Shown: positions 56,401-64,000, counted from the stretch's first letter. The stretch is 64,000 nucleotides of DNA from Gavia stellata (GCF_030936135.1 NC_082595.1:84868451-84932450); one strand, 5' to 3'. Program-made: numbers and translations. The notes: generated by a model not told the origin, from the letters alone.

Positions 56401-59400
56401 AATCTGTATAGAGGAATTTCAATTATATTTATATCTTTATCTCTTAGGTGTCAAATATTGTGGCTTGCTGTTCAACATGTCACTCTAGGCCGCAGATTTT
56501 TAAAGTTTAAATAATTCAAGAATAAAAGTAGCAAATGAGATTCAATTAGGGAATTATAATTAAAAATGTGACAGAATAAAGATCCTTTTCTGATTTATGA
56601 ATCAAAATATGTTCCCAAAATAGTAGGCACCATTACCCAATATAAAGGGGGCAAGTAAAAAAATAATTTAGATGCAAATCAAACCCCAAATCTCAAACAG
56701 ATGAGAAAGTAAAATACCAAAACCAAATGTAAGCAACTGACTGATAAAGACAATATTCCTGGGGATTTAAGGAGGTGGAAGTTGTCTTAAAGAACCACCA
56801 CATCATCATGCATTATAAATGGCACTGGGGATAGTTGTGCGTGCTTAAAATCACTGCCCTGCAAATTATCAAATGCCTATTTCTATTTTCATTTAAATAC
56901 ATGGGGGGTTTTTATAATATAATTGTATAGACCTACAAAGCATTATAGCATAAGCAGTTCTAATTTACATCTATACATTTGTTTATTCCTTATGATCTTG
57001 CCTCCCTCTAGTGGCTGGCCCTCACAAAAAGGTACTTCTACCTGTATTCAGAACTGTATGCAGAATCACAGGATAATTCAGGCTGGAAAGGACCTCAGGA
57101 GGTCTCTAGTCCAAACTCCCCCTCATGGAATTTCTGGTTGGCCCTGATAGAAATATTCACCACCAGCTGTCTGCAATCAAGGTAAAGCCTCACTCCTGAA
57201 TTCAGATTCAAGGACCTCCTAAGATCTTCTGGAAGAGAAATGGAAGAGCCAGGAAAATCAAATCACTGGAACTATCTCATTGGGATGTATCTTCATCCCA
57301 AAGTTTCATCACTTCTTAACAGAGTAGAAGACATATTCCTTTGCATATTGATGCAGTATACGGCTGGCAAGCTGTCTGTCCTCAGTTTCATACATGATCA
57401 TCATGTGTTGAAGAAACATCTAGAATATATTAATAATCAACTGAAGCTCAAAAGCTTCACTGTGAAGGGTTTGCTTCTTTACCAATCACAGACCCTGAGC
57501 AAGGTTAAGTCTGAGTAAAGTTTCCTCTTCCTTCTTCCAGGAAAATGTCTGTCATGAGGACCTTCACTAGCAGGAAGGGATGAAGAGTCATACCTCAGAC
57601 AGGAACCTCTGACAACTAGAAAACAACCTGCTCATTGCCATTTGTGATCAACTGCTACAGAAAACAATAAGCCATATGAAACTGCAGTAAGATGATCTGG
57701 AAAATTAAGTCAGGAAGAATAAGAGGCTTCACTAGCCTGAATGCCACCACATCCCTCAGGGAAGTGTCCTAGAACACAGGGGCTAAAGAGCCATATCTTG
57801 TTCTCAGTAAGAAGTCACGAGGACAAGAAAGCTGTTCTGTCATCAGAATAATTTTGTAAATATAGTAACACTTAAGTTTTGGAGATTTATTAAAATTTTT
57901 TAAAAAACCAAACTCTTGTACAATTATCAGAAGTACTTCAGTAGCATATGCAACAATAATAAAAATCAGTGCAATATCAAATTGCAGTATCAAAGGAATT
58001 ACTTTTCAACACAGAAGTGAAGAACTAGCAACTGTCTCTTCTGTAAAAAGTGGTAAATAACCAGAATACTAGAATAGAGCATTTCGTACCACTGTGCACC
58101 AAATACTGCTAAGAAAAAGAATATGTATCACAAGTATATACATAGCAAAGGAAAGCAGAAAGTGATGGGTTGCCTTGAAGTCATCCATCTGTATCAAAAC
58201 CTTGATTCCAGGCTATTAGCTAAAGAAGTAACTGAGTAATGCCTTAAAGAAATTGATCCAGCTTTCATTCTTTCCTTTGTTCTAAGCACCACACCATCTT
58301 TCAAGTCTCCTATTTCACATTCACAGACTAATCATACACATAGATCTGAAAACAACAGCCAAATAACTATCACGGCTATAAGAGGATTTTATTTGCAACT
58401 ATCAGAGCATTTATACAACTGTACTGAAAGTATTTAATTCATCTTGATTCATCTTATTACTTTCTTGTTTCAATTATTTTAAAAGCACATTGGAGTTACC
58501 CCTCTTTTTTGGGTCGGGGCCGGGGGGGTGGGTGGGGCGGGCAGTTATTTTTTTAAGCAACAAGAACAGGATCTGAAAGAATCTATGGGAATTAATATCT
58601 GTTTAGAGTAAGATTACATTTCATAGAAAAAACAAACCAGCCTTAAAATAACACTGAGGTTATGAAGTCACCTGGCATAACTGTTCAGTCAGAAATAACA
58701 CATCTACCACCATTTGACAGTTGATCCTATTATCTGAACAACAATAATTTACCATTCAGGCACTCTTAGCCTAGCAATTTGCAGAGTAATTTTAATTATA
58801 GTGCCTAAAGAAAAAAAAACATTTTATTTTGCCCTCTGCATTTGTCTCTGCTGTGAACACGCCAGTACATGATTATTCCCCCCCGCCCCCCCAAGCATCT
58901 CTACCAGTTTCAGTGTTTTCTTTGTAGGCACTACTTTTTTTTTTCCCCACTGAACACATGGTTTCACACTTCATTTACAATATACTTTACAGATTCCTCT
59001 CTAAAGATAAAATATTGTTTCTTACAAAGTTTTCTACAGTGTTTTTACCAGTGAGCCCTGGGGTATGTCCACATCAGTGATTCAGAGCAAAGGACTTCTT
59101 TTTGGTGCAAATTTTCCTTGTGCCTACGCTTAGCCTGGTGGTAGGCACTCCAGTGCGCCACTGATGTGTTCAAGGTAACTTACTACCTGCTGAAGACTGA
59201 CATTTTGTGCCAAGAATTCTTAGGATTGAGAACTGGTATAACTGTTGCAGCCATTAAAGACGAATGTGAACGCACTATTTTGAAACCATAACCATTTGCA
59301 ATGGATTGAACACTCTGTATCTGCAATACACCAGTCAGTAACAAATAATTAACCTCAGTCTTTAGCAAGTATCATGCCTGTATCTTCACAATGCTCCAGT

Positions 59401-62400
59401 AATACAAAACATTGTAATTATCTCCACTCTACAGGAAAGGAACAATGGCATGACTGTCAGAAAATGAAAATGTCAAAAGAAGAAAAGTACCAATAAGAAT
59501 CGTATAAATCTTCATTTTTTCAGGACATTAAAAATTATATGACATTTTACTGCGAAAAACCACACACAGCTGACTTCAGTTACAGGTGTGAAAAGTCAGC
59601 TTTTTTTTTTACCCTAGTCTGAATTTGGTTATCTAGAACTTGAGAAGAAGAATGAAAATTACATGGAAATAGCAGACTGCTTGTGAAAAATGCGGTAACT
59701 ACAACCCCTTGCTTCATTCACAATATGCTTTCTAACGTTCAAAGCTAAACATAGGGTCATAAAAGTTCATTTATTTCTAGGGCCTATCAAGACGGATGCT
59801 ATAGTAGAAAGTCATAACCCTGTGACTGAAAACAGGATCCAAGGTGCATATATGTCTTCATACATGTGCATACGCACCTAGGGTCAAAGCACAAGTATGT
59901 GGAATCGGACCTATTGACATATTTTTTTAAAACAGAAATAATAAGTATATGTATTTACATTGTTATTGTTTCTGATAGCTTGTTTTTATTCTTTCAATTT
60001 TCCTTTAAGCACAGGAAATTGCAACTGAAAAGTCTGTATTTTCCTGAATTCGACTAGTAATTAACTGGCATTCAACTGCAAAATTTATTACCTCTCTTCA
60101 AATACTTTCTTGAAACCTTTGTAAGGGAATGCATTTTGGATTTCTTTTTTAACAAAATACATATCTCCTCTTAAATCATATCCCATTTAAGGAGCTAGAT
60201 TTAGAGAGGTTTAGGTACTCATTCAAATCATACCTTCAAATCCCTTTCCTCTTCGCAAAAATCTGTAGACCAGTTGGTCTATCCTCCAGGAGTTGAAAGA
60301 GAAATATGAACCATAATTCCTTGTATCCAGCATTACTTTTTGCCCCGTACCTTGTATAAATAGCCATGTCCCAGAGAACCTAAGCTAACAAAAGATTGTC
60401 TACCAAACACTCCAAAATACTTCATAGTACTCTGGAAAGCTGAGATCTCACAATATGAGATGCAAAGTATCACAGTCCAAACAAAACTGACATAAGGTCT
60501 GAAACATCTGCTCTAACACATACCACAGGCCAGGCAGAGACGGATGAGAAAGGAAGTCTGCTTGATTCTACCTAGGCTGTTCAAAGTAAGGAGCAGGTCA
60601 CAAACCTCCAAAAATTAGCATACATTTTTCATGCTCTCAAAGAGACAGCACATGTGTGTTACACTTTCCTCACTCACAATACTCTCAAAAATATTAGTAA
60701 GGGTTAGTCCAATGACTAATATGTCAGTAATACTGCCCACTGCACTGAACAACATTTTCTCACTATGTTCCTGAACATATTCTTCTGTCTTCGCTCACCT
60801 CTAGTTTCTTCTTTTATTCTTAGACTGTAAATTGGCTAAGGCAAGCTCACCTCACACACAGCTGTCCAATTTTAAATTTTTTTTTAATTAACCAACAAAA
60901 AAGGCTAACCTTGCCTTTCAGATAGTACTGTTTGTTGTCACTTACCTGCTTGGTGAATTAATTTAGTCACAGACGTCCTGTATTTCATAAACAGCATTGG
61001 TTTCCTAGTGATTTAGTGGTAAAGATGTAAGATTTTTCTAGTCCTCATCTATAAAAAGCCTCTTTGTGGCTTGCCTTTTTTCCCTATGCTTCAGGAGAAT
61101 GACCAACAAAATTAATAAAATCATAAGCAAAGAGAGGGCAAAAAACCCACCTTTAAAAAACATTACTGTGCCTTTTGCCCAATTATATACTTTAACAAGC
61201 ATTTATCCAAATACATAGCACAATGTCACATTAACTACATCCTTACATTCACGCATTTATATTTTTCATTTGTTGAATTACCTTGTCTGCATCCACTTTT
61301 CCTCTGATAAATTCTTTCTTCCAAAACTCCAGTGCCTGTTCCAGAGTCAAGCCGATGCCTTTTAAGAATAGCCCATACTGCATACGGCCTCCGTGACGGA
61401 GATGATGGTTATCCCGTAGGGCTTTGTGCAACTGGCGCATGCAAAGAGGGAATGATTTCACAGAAAGCTGTCAAGAGAAAAATCTGTGTTTAAGGCAGGC
61501 TGATCATTTAATTTGTAGGATATATGCTTATTGTGATTATTAATTAGCTCCACTTGAAAATTCCAATGGCTGGAAGAAAAGATATGCATGTGCAGAGCGC
61601 CTTGGGACTGATGATAACACAAGTGTGTCTGTAAGCCATCAAATCCAATAACCATCTCAAGAACAAAATCCAAACGACAGGCTAATACAGGTGGTAGTAT
61701 CACACTATCTTCAGCTACAAAGCACCTCAAATACTGTGTTCAGTTGTGGGCCCCTCACTACAAGAAGGACACTGAGGTGCTGGAGCGTGTCCAGAGAAGG
61801 GCGACAAAGCTGGTGAGGGGTCTGGAGCACAAGCCTTATGAGGAGCGGCTGAGGGAACTGGGGTTGTTCAGTCTGGAGAAGAGGAGGCTGAGGGGAGACC
61901 TCATCGCTCTCTACAATTACCTGAAAGGGGGTTGCAGAGAGGTGGGTGTTGGTCTCTTCTCCCAAGTGACTAGCGACAGGACAAAAGGAAATGGCCTCAA
62001 GTTGCGCCAGGGGAGGTTTAGACTGGATATTAGGAAAAATTTCTTTACTGAGAGAGTGGTGAGACACTGGAACAGGCTGCTCAGGGAGGTGGTAGAGTCA
62101 CCCTCACTGGAGGTGTTCAAGGAATGTGTGGACGAGGCGTTGTGGGACATGGTCTAATGGGCATGGTGGTGTTGGGTTGATGGTTGGACTTGATGATCTT
62201 ACAGGTCTTTTCCAACCGTAGTGATTCTGTGATTCTGTGAAAGTAACACAGGTTTAATTGCTGTCAGAAAAAATACATCCACGGTTCCATTACAATGTTT
62301 CTTGCTTCTTCCTTATTTTAGCTTCTGGAATAGCAAGCTGACCTCTGTTAGAGTTTTTGGGGGTTGGAGGAGGGGATGGGTTTTTTTAAACATCTTTGAA

Positions 62401-63188
62401 AAACTACAAGCAGGAGTAAAATCCATTGCAACTGATCTGCAGGTTTTTTCCCTGAAGAATACTATTTCTTATAAAGCAAGATCTTAGAGATTAAAAAATG
62501 TAACATTCAAGTTTACTTGGGCTTTGCATTTTTTTTTAAACATCTGAGTCATGCCATGGAATTCACTACCAAAGGAACAGTTATGGTTAAGATGGACACT
62601 GAAAACACGACGATTTCTAAAGTTCAGATAAAGGAGTTGTAATGTGGTTTTAATTGTCTCTGCACCGTTGATGTGGTTTTACAATCCATTTTATTTACCT
62701 CCTTGTTTTGAAAAACCCTTCTGGAAGTGAAAAGTCCAGAAAAGAGCGTTGAAAAGACTAATATTGCAATGCAATAACCATAAACTAAACATCATGTGTT
62801 GCAAAACTATTAAATAAGAAAATTTTGTTAAATTCTGTTTGTAATTATGTTAGGTATTTGTGAAAGTACACAAAATTAAGCAGCAAATTAAGCAATTCAT
62901 TATAGCTCCAGTCTAAATCCTGATTAGATGCATTTTCAGTTAATTCTGCTCCATTTTAAACTTTACCACAATTTCATTCAAGTTCTCAAGACTTACAAAG
63001 CAAATACTAATCAAAAAATGATAAACGCTTTATATGTTCTCTGTACATAGAGTACTTAAATTTAAAAAGTTACGTATCAACATACAACATAACTCAATAA
63101 ACACAGAAGACTTACAGCATCGATCTGTTCTAGAGAAATTTTTCCAGTGTTCTTTTGCACACTATAGTCTGGGCCAACGTAAGAATGG
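14230..63188 (-). CDS. PRIM2: PRIM2, DNA primase large subunit p58 (C-terminal half, six exons, 5' part outside window)
   Basis: Joined coding segments, in transcript order: 63188-63116, 61467-61282, 37754-37628, 36768-36686, 20743-20675, 14457-14230. They give 254 complete codons that line up with human p58 residues 255-508 with no gap, apart from lacking the final Ser. p58 is the regulatory subunit of heterodimeric DNA primase (with PRIM1) inside the nuclear DNA polymerase alpha-primase complex. Its C-terminal domain holds a 4Fe-4S cluster and grips the template and the 5'-triphosphate of the growing RNA primer. The four cluster cysteines (human 287, 367, 384, 424) are all present, as are the nucleic-acid contact residues His300, Arg302, His303, Arg306, Tyr345 and Tyr347. 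All junctions are GT-AG. There is no frameshift or stop, so the copy looks functional and is not a retropseudogene. The N-terminal half, promoter and start codon lie beyond 64000. Confidence 0.97.
15873..15971. repeat. A-rich and C-run low-complexity tract
   Basis: A run of 19 A (15873-15891) is followed by CAAA units, a run of 11 C (15924-15934) and more A-rich sequence. CR1 elements do not end in poly-A, so the run is unlikely to be a LINE tail. No retrocopy was seen just upstream of it. Confidence 0.75.
17415..17428. repeat. 14-bp perfect palindrome
   Basis: gttacagctgtaac is identical to its own reverse complement and includes a CAGCTG E-box core. It lies inside a PRIM2 intron. A palindrome this short can arise by chance in 64 kb. 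Confidence 0.6.
20675..20743 (-). CDS. PRIM2: PRIM2 coding exon with fourth Fe-S cysteine (human 411-433)
   Basis: A 69-nt exon of 23 codons, phase 0 on both sides and easily missed because no long ORF marks it. The acceptor is tctgtatag before 20743; the donor is an ideal GTAAGT from 20674. It reads [20 protein letters not shown] then THD, matching human [20 protein letters not shown] then IHN. The Cys codon at 20704-20702 equals human Cys424, the last 4Fe-4S ligand. Because its length is a multiple of three, skipping it would keep the frame but remove one cluster ligand. Confidence 0.94.
21921..21939. repeat. TG dinucleotide microsatellite
   Basis: Nine uninterrupted TG units plus one base. 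Short for a bird dinucleotide locus, but probably polymorphic. Confidence 0.85.
26178..26345 (+). mobile_element. CR1 LINE 3' fragment
   Basis: Starts gagcactggcacaggttgcc and runs through ggagtctccatcctcagaga and ggttggacaatgtaacctcc to cttccaacctcaacc. This is the well-known end of the avian CR1 ORF2 and its 3' tail. The terminal ATTCTRTG repeats have decayed. It is strongly 5' truncated and inserted antisense to PRIM2. Confidence 0.85.
26519..26575. repeat. Degenerate tandem repeat of about 18 bp
   Basis: CATGTCATATTAAGATAT is followed by CATGTCATCTTAAGATGT and then a weaker copy containing CACGTCATGTTAA. The first two units differ at only two positions. Confidence 0.6.
27672..27750. repeat. 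Degenerate tandem repeat of about 25-28 bp
   Basis: Repeated CTTAATAAAAG(A/T)TCTCTTA followed by (T/C)TTAA units, with about two full copies and a diverged third (TTTGCTCTTACTTAATCAG). Confidence 0.55.
27881..27978. repeat. G/T-rich low-complexity patch
   Basis: Nearly free of A and C on the plus strand between about 27900 and 27970, with repeated gggttttttt and tttgggag blocks. On the PRIM2 transcript strand it is C/A-rich. Confidence 0.6.
31485..31500. repeat. Poly-A run (16)
   Basis: Sixteen consecutive A on the plus strand after an AT-rich stretch. No retrocopy is recognisable upstream. Confidence 0.8.
31950..32801 (+). mobile_element. ERV-type LTR (probably avian ERVL-like), plus orientation, 5' edge uncertain
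   Basis: The 3' part has the order expected of an LTR U3-R-U5: an AATAAA signal at 32702-32707 in tctgtcgctctcaataaagt, then ttttgcgcatctgctcagtg and a CTCTGA(C/T)A terminus. I recognise this end from bird ERV LTRs by memory of its wording, without a database check. No gag, pol or env frame flanks it, so it is most likely a solo LTR. The last 25-32 bases occur twice (32738-32769 and 32777-32801). A G18 run interrupts it at 32394-32411. The 5' boundary could be anywhere between about 31950 and 32240. Confidence 0.6.
32394..32411. repeat. Poly-G run (18) within the LTR
   Basis: Eighteen consecutive G on the plus strand, equal to C18 in the PRIM2 pre-mRNA. The exact count is prone to sequencing error. 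Confidence 0.8.
34348..34371. repeat. Short perfect hairpin (10-bp arms, 4-nt loop)
   Basis: gtgttgtatc at 34348-34357 pairs exactly with gatacaacac at 34362-34371 around a ctca loop. It is too short for a precursor miRNA and nothing else supports a function. Confidence 0.5.
36686..36768 (-). CDS. PRIM2: PRIM2 coding exon with third Fe-S cysteine (human 383-410)
   Basis: 83 nt: two bases completing the split Gly codon, then 27 codons. The acceptor is tttactgtcag before 36768; the donor GTAAGG starts at 36685. It reads [18 protein letters not shown], then [10 protein letters not shown]. The Cys codon at 36766-36764 equals human Cys384, a cluster ligand, and the [12 protein letters not shown] block is a signature of eukaryotic p58. 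It is separated from the previous exon by a short intron of 859 bp, the shortest in the window. Confidence 0.96.
36925..36942. repeat. Poly-T run (18)
   Basis: Eighteen T on the plus strand, reading as A in PRIM2 RNA, about 160 bases upstream of the acceptor of exon 36768-36686. Confidence 0.8.
37598..37616. repeat. Poly-T run (19) next to a PRIM2 donor site
   Basis: Nineteen T on the plus strand. In the PRIM2 transcript this is A19 beginning 11 bases after the end of exon 37754-37628. Confidence 0.85.
37628..37754 (-). CDS. PRIM2: PRIM2 coding exon with second Fe-S cysteine (human 341-383)
   Basis: 127 nt: 42 codons plus one base, so the following intron is phase 1. The acceptor is ttgtttag before 37754; the donor is a strong GTGAGT from 37627. 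It opens [19 protein letters not shown]; the two tyrosines equal human Tyr345 and Tyr347, which contact primer/template. [20 protein letters not shown] follows; the Cys codon at 37676-37674 equals human Cys367, a cluster ligand. Its last base joins the next exon to make the Gly before Cys384. A 19-base T run on the plus strand lies 11 bases past the donor. Confidence 0.95.
39352..39522. repeat. Homopurine pentanucleotide microsatellite (AAGAG)n then (AAAAG)n
   Basis: Nine AAGAG units (39356-39400) switch sharply to 22 AAAAG units (39401-39510), flanked by purines to give 171 bases with no pyrimidine on the plus strand. The PRIM2 transcript carries the matching CTTTT/CTCTT pyrimidine strand. 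Such mirror-symmetric homopurine tracts can form triplex DNA, and unit number is likely variable. Confidence 0.97.
40640..41300 (-). mobile_element. Probable ERV LTR, minus orientation
   Basis: On the minus strand the order is: a polypurine-like AAGGGGGAGA (about 41300) just before a TGG start, about 600 bases of body, an AATAAAATATATTG signal near 40690-40710, and a CCGTGACA end near 40640. That is LTR-like: TG start, late AATAAA, CA end. The stretch is more GC-rich and has older CpG-type wear than the intron around it. I associate the internal wording with an avian dispersed repeat from memory only. Boundaries are approximate and the class is unproven. Confidence 0.45.
43775..43795. repeat. 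21-bp inverted repeat (10-bp arms, 1-nt centre)
   Basis: ataacctcaa, c, ttgaggttat: both arms match exactly. As DNA it is a near-perfect palindrome. No other feature ties to it. Confidence 0.6.
49762..49774. repeat. Poly-G run (13)
   Basis: Thirteen G on the plus strand after agcagaa, followed by aaagt. The transcript strand is C13. Confidence 0.8.
51534..51592. repeat. AC/AT dinucleotide compound microsatellite
   Basis: A short CA array (acacacacacacac) runs into TATATA blocks broken by single bases, ending about 51592. Confidence 0.8.
52194..54067 (+). mobile_element. CR1 LINE, 5'-truncated, nearly complete reverse transcriptase region
   Basis: Runs from agagtatgcagggatgaaat to the CR1 terminal repeat gtgattctgtaattctgtga. 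It encodes most of ORF2's reverse transcriptase and the C-terminal domain but lacks ORF1 and the ORF2 endonuclease part, as is usual for CR1 copies cut short at the 5' end. The order ccctggtttgagca-type 3' UTR is short, with ggtcccttccaacccc just before the terminal repeat. It is antisense to PRIM2. With about 600 codons broken only twice, this is the youngest-looking element in the window. Confidence 0.96.
52219..53986 (+). pseudogene. CR1 ORF2 reverse transcriptase, disabled
   Basis: Three blocks of one ancient frame: 52219-52575, 52576-53250 and about 53240-53986. The first ends at TGA (52573-52575) after DGMHP, and the next block continues in the same frame with [17 protein letters not shown] to TGA change, typical of CpG decay, explains it. 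Block two has the RT palm: [25 protein letters not shown] [30 protein letters not shown] and the catalytic FADD box at 53185-53196. Near 53240 a net length change shifts the frame. Block three covers [20 protein letters not shown] to the end, with [16 protein letters not shown] and [23 protein letters not shown] proteins of this class copy their own RNA at the target site; this copy cannot. Confidence 0.95.
55473..55518. repeat. A-rich (CAAAC)-type low-complexity tract
   Basis: Repeated CAAAC/ACAAA units end in a run of about 13 A followed by ttttta. No retrocopy is attached. Confidence 0.65.
57062..57165 (-). mobile_element. CR1 LINE 3' end fragment, minus orientation
   Basis: Reads cagaatcacaggataattca then ggctggaaaggacctcagga and ggtctctagtccaaactccc, the reverse complement of the CR1 3' terminus. 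Only about 100 bases are convincing; the sequence beyond the ggccctgatagaa point no longer resembles CR1. It lies in the same orientation as PRIM2. Confidence 0.8.
58511..58541 (+). other. G-quadruplex-type G-rich patch
   Basis: Six G tracts of three or more, separated by loops of one or two bases: gggtcggggcc, then ggggggg, tgggtgggg and cggg. This meets the usual G3+N1-7 rule on the plus strand. The PRIM2 transcript is the C-rich complement, so any RNA quadruplex would need antisense transcription; a DNA quadruplex would form on the non-template strand for plus transcription. Confidence 0.8.
58878..58892. repeat. C7-G-C7 run
   Basis: Two runs of seven C separated by one G. The G-rich strand is the PRIM2 transcript strand, the reverse polarity to the patch about 340 bases away. 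Confidence 0.75.
59070..59168. repeat. Nested inverted repeat of about 100 bp
   Basis: Outer arms cacatcagtg (59070-59079) and cactgatgtg (59159-59168) are exact complements. Inside, gtgccta (59120-59126) and taggcac (59142-59148) form a second exact pair. Such structure fits a small decayed DNA transposon of MITE type or a chance hairpin. No transposase sequence is present. Confidence 0.4.
61282..61467 (-). CDS. PRIM2: PRIM2 coding exon with first Fe-S cysteine and primer/template-binding motif (human 279-340)
   Basis: 186 nt, 62 codons, phase 0 at both ends. The acceptor is ttctcttgacag before 61467; the donor GTAATT starts at 61281. It begins [18 protein letters not shown]; the Cys codon at 61443-61441 equals human Cys287, a 4Fe-4S ligand. 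The block [19 protein letters not shown] contains His300, Arg302, His303 and Arg306 equivalents, known to contact the template and primer 5' end. The exon continues through [14 protein letters not shown] to VDADK; the Trp in FWK equals human 327. Near-identity to mammalian p58 makes this the surest exon. Reading on into the intron gives about ten residues and then a stop. Confidence 0.97.
61468..63115 (-). other. PRIM2: PRIM2 intron (1.65 kb)
   Basis: GTAAG donor at 63115, AG acceptor before 61467, phase 0. About a third of it is a CR1 copy (61722-62241), whose 5' edge lies 255 bases from the exon. The remainder is AT-rich with no other feature. Confidence 0.9.
61722..62241 (+). mobile_element. 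CR1 LINE 3' fragment with open C-terminal ORF2 frame
   Basis: Starts near cctcaaatactgtgttcagt and ends in the CR1 terminal repeat gtgattctgtgattctgtga. It still has an unbroken frame of 137 codons (61744-62157) for the C-terminal part of ORF2: [70 protein letters not shown]. No reverse transcriptase motif is included, so it codes for nothing functional. The fragment is antisense to PRIM2, and its subfamily differs from the 52-54 kb copy. Confidence 0.96.
63116..63188 (-). CDS. PRIM2: PRIM2 coding exon (human residues 255-278)
   Basis: The 73-nt exon starts after a tttcag acceptor (AG at 63190-63189) and ends before GTAAG at 63115. Its first base completes a codon split with the upstream, unseen exon, so the preceding intron is phase 2; the exon ends on a codon boundary. 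It reads [11 protein letters not shown] followed by [13 protein letters not shown], matching the human stretch that opens the p58 C-terminal domain (GKISLxQID conserved). This segment links the N-terminal helical domain to the Fe-S domain. It carries no cluster ligand. Confidence 0.93.
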
Positions 63189-64000
63189 CTGAAAACCAAA
63201 GCAAACAGTACAGCATCATTCAAAACTGTTCAAAAAACGTTTTTTTTTAAGTTTACAAATTTAGAAAGAAATTATTTTACCAATTAAGGGCTGCAAATAT
63301 TTTATATCAGGCAAAACCAAGAAAACAGCATTGGACAGTTAATGCGAGTAATTAAGATTTATAAACCCAACATTAGAGTCAACATTGTAAAGAAATCCTC
63401 CCCTCCCTTTATCTGAAAGGAGTGGTGAGGGGTGATTCAGAATTCAGATCACAGGATCACACTACTGTTGAGGTTGAGAGATACCTCTGAAGATCACCTA
63501 GTCCAACCCCCTGCTCAAAACAGAGTTAACTACAGCAGGTTAACCCTCATCCAGCTGGGTTTTGAGCATTTCCAAGGACAGAGACCCCATAACCTTCTGA
63601 GCAACCTACGTTTGACCAGTGTTTGACCACTCTGGCAGTAAAAAAGTGTTTTCTTATGTTTAAGTGGAATTTCCTGTATATCAGTTTGTGCCCATTGTTT
63701 CCTGGCCTATCAGTGGATACCACTGAGAAGGGTCTCGCTCAGCCTTCTTTACTCCGCCTTATCAGACACTTATTTATACGCACTGGTAAGACTCACATAC
63801 ACCCCCTCCTGAAATTTGTCTCCTTCAGGCTGAACAATCTCAGCTCACTCAGCCTCTCCTTATATGTACTGGGGAGCTCAGGACCAGACACAGCCCTCCA
63901 GATGTGGCCAAAGCAGTGCTGAGTAGAGGGGAAGGATCACCTCCCTTGACCTGCTGGGACTGCTCTTCCTAATGCCGCCCAAGACACTGTTAGCTTTCTT
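63189..64000 (-). other. PRIM2: PRIM2 intron, partial (continues past window)
   Basis: The CAG acceptor at 63191-63189 ends this intron; its phase is 2. Most of the visible part is a CR1 element. The preceding exon is not in the window. Confidence 0.85.
63447..64000 (-). mobile_element. CR1 LINE 3' portion, minus orientation, runs off the window
   Basis: Begins atcacaggatcacactactg, then cacctagtccaaccccctgc, ccagctgggttttgagcatt and cagccctccagatgtggcca, and continues to the window edge. This is the reverse complement of the long CR1 3' region found in many bird genomes. The terminal repeat lies at the low-coordinate end, so the element is in the same orientation as PRIM2. Only its 3' portion is inside the window. 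Confidence 0.93.

Larger units (their letters stand above)
37755..61281 (-). other. PRIM2: PRIM2 large intron (23.5 kb)
   Basis: GTAATT donor at 61281, AG acceptor before 37754, phase 0. It holds a pentanucleotide repeat (39352-39522), a probable LTR (40640-41300), a long CR1 (52194-54067), a CR1 3' scrap (57062-57165), AC/AT repeats (51534-51592), a G-quadruplex-type patch (58511-58541), a C-run pair (58878-58892) and a nested inverted repeat (59070-59168). The remainder is AT-rich with only short or ATG-less open frames. Confidence 0.85.

Noticed and set aside
61249..61281. Extension of the PRIM2 exon frame past the donor (about ten residues)
   Set aside because: It reads into the intron. 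The conserved protein continues instead in the exon at 37754, and GTAATT is a usable donor.
1..64000. CRISPR arrays, bacterial operons, tRNA and rRNA genes
   Set aside because: I looked for regular spaced repeats, tRNA-type B boxes and rRNA wording and saw none. The window is vertebrate nuclear DNA.

Overview
The window looks like nuclear DNA from a bird. Evidence: a vertebrate split gene with GT-AG introns, several CR1 (chicken repeat 1) LINE copies ending in the avian ATTCTRTG-type 3' repeat, at least one LTR resembling bird endogenous retroviruses, no mammalian-type SINEs, and AT-rich non-coding DNA in between. The species cannot be fixed from the sequence; a crocodilian or turtle is less likely because of the CR1 and LTR types.

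The one protein-coding gene I can support is the 3' half of PRIM2, the large (p58) subunit of DNA primase, on the minus strand. Six coding exons are resolved to the base: 63188-63116, 61467-61282, 37754-37628, 36768-36686, 20743-20675 and 14457-14230 (stop TAA). Every visible boundary is GT-AG, the phases fit, and the exons join into 254 complete codons, matching human p58 residues 255-508 without length change. This is the C-terminal iron-sulfur domain that binds template and 5'-triphosphate primer end. All four cluster cysteines are present, each in a different exon. The N-terminal exons lie beyond position 64000.

Layout: 1 to about 13.8 kb lies downstream of PRIM2 and shows no recognisable gene, only an AT-rich simple repeat, an old CR1 scrap (about 7.88-8.06 kb) and a possible unassigned repeat (about 12.3-12.94 kb). 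From 13.8 to 14.23 kb is the probable PRIM2 3' UTR. From 14.46 to 64 kb is PRIM2 exons and introns. The introns carry CR1 insertions (26.2, 52.2-54.07, 57.06, 61.7-62.24 and 63.45-64.0 kb), an ERV-type LTR (about 31.95-32.8 kb), a second probable LTR on the minus strand (40.64-41.3 kb), a 171-bp homopurine AAGAG/AAAAG pentanucleotide tract (39.35-39.52 kb) and a G-quadruplex-type G-rich patch (58.51-58.54 kb).

I found no operon, CRISPR array or undescribed system. The more notable items are the exon-by-exon distribution of the Fe-S ligands, the motif-switching pentanucleotide repeat, a fairly young CR1 with one nonsense change and one frameshift, a duplicated LTR terminus, and a nested inverted repeat near 59.1 kb.
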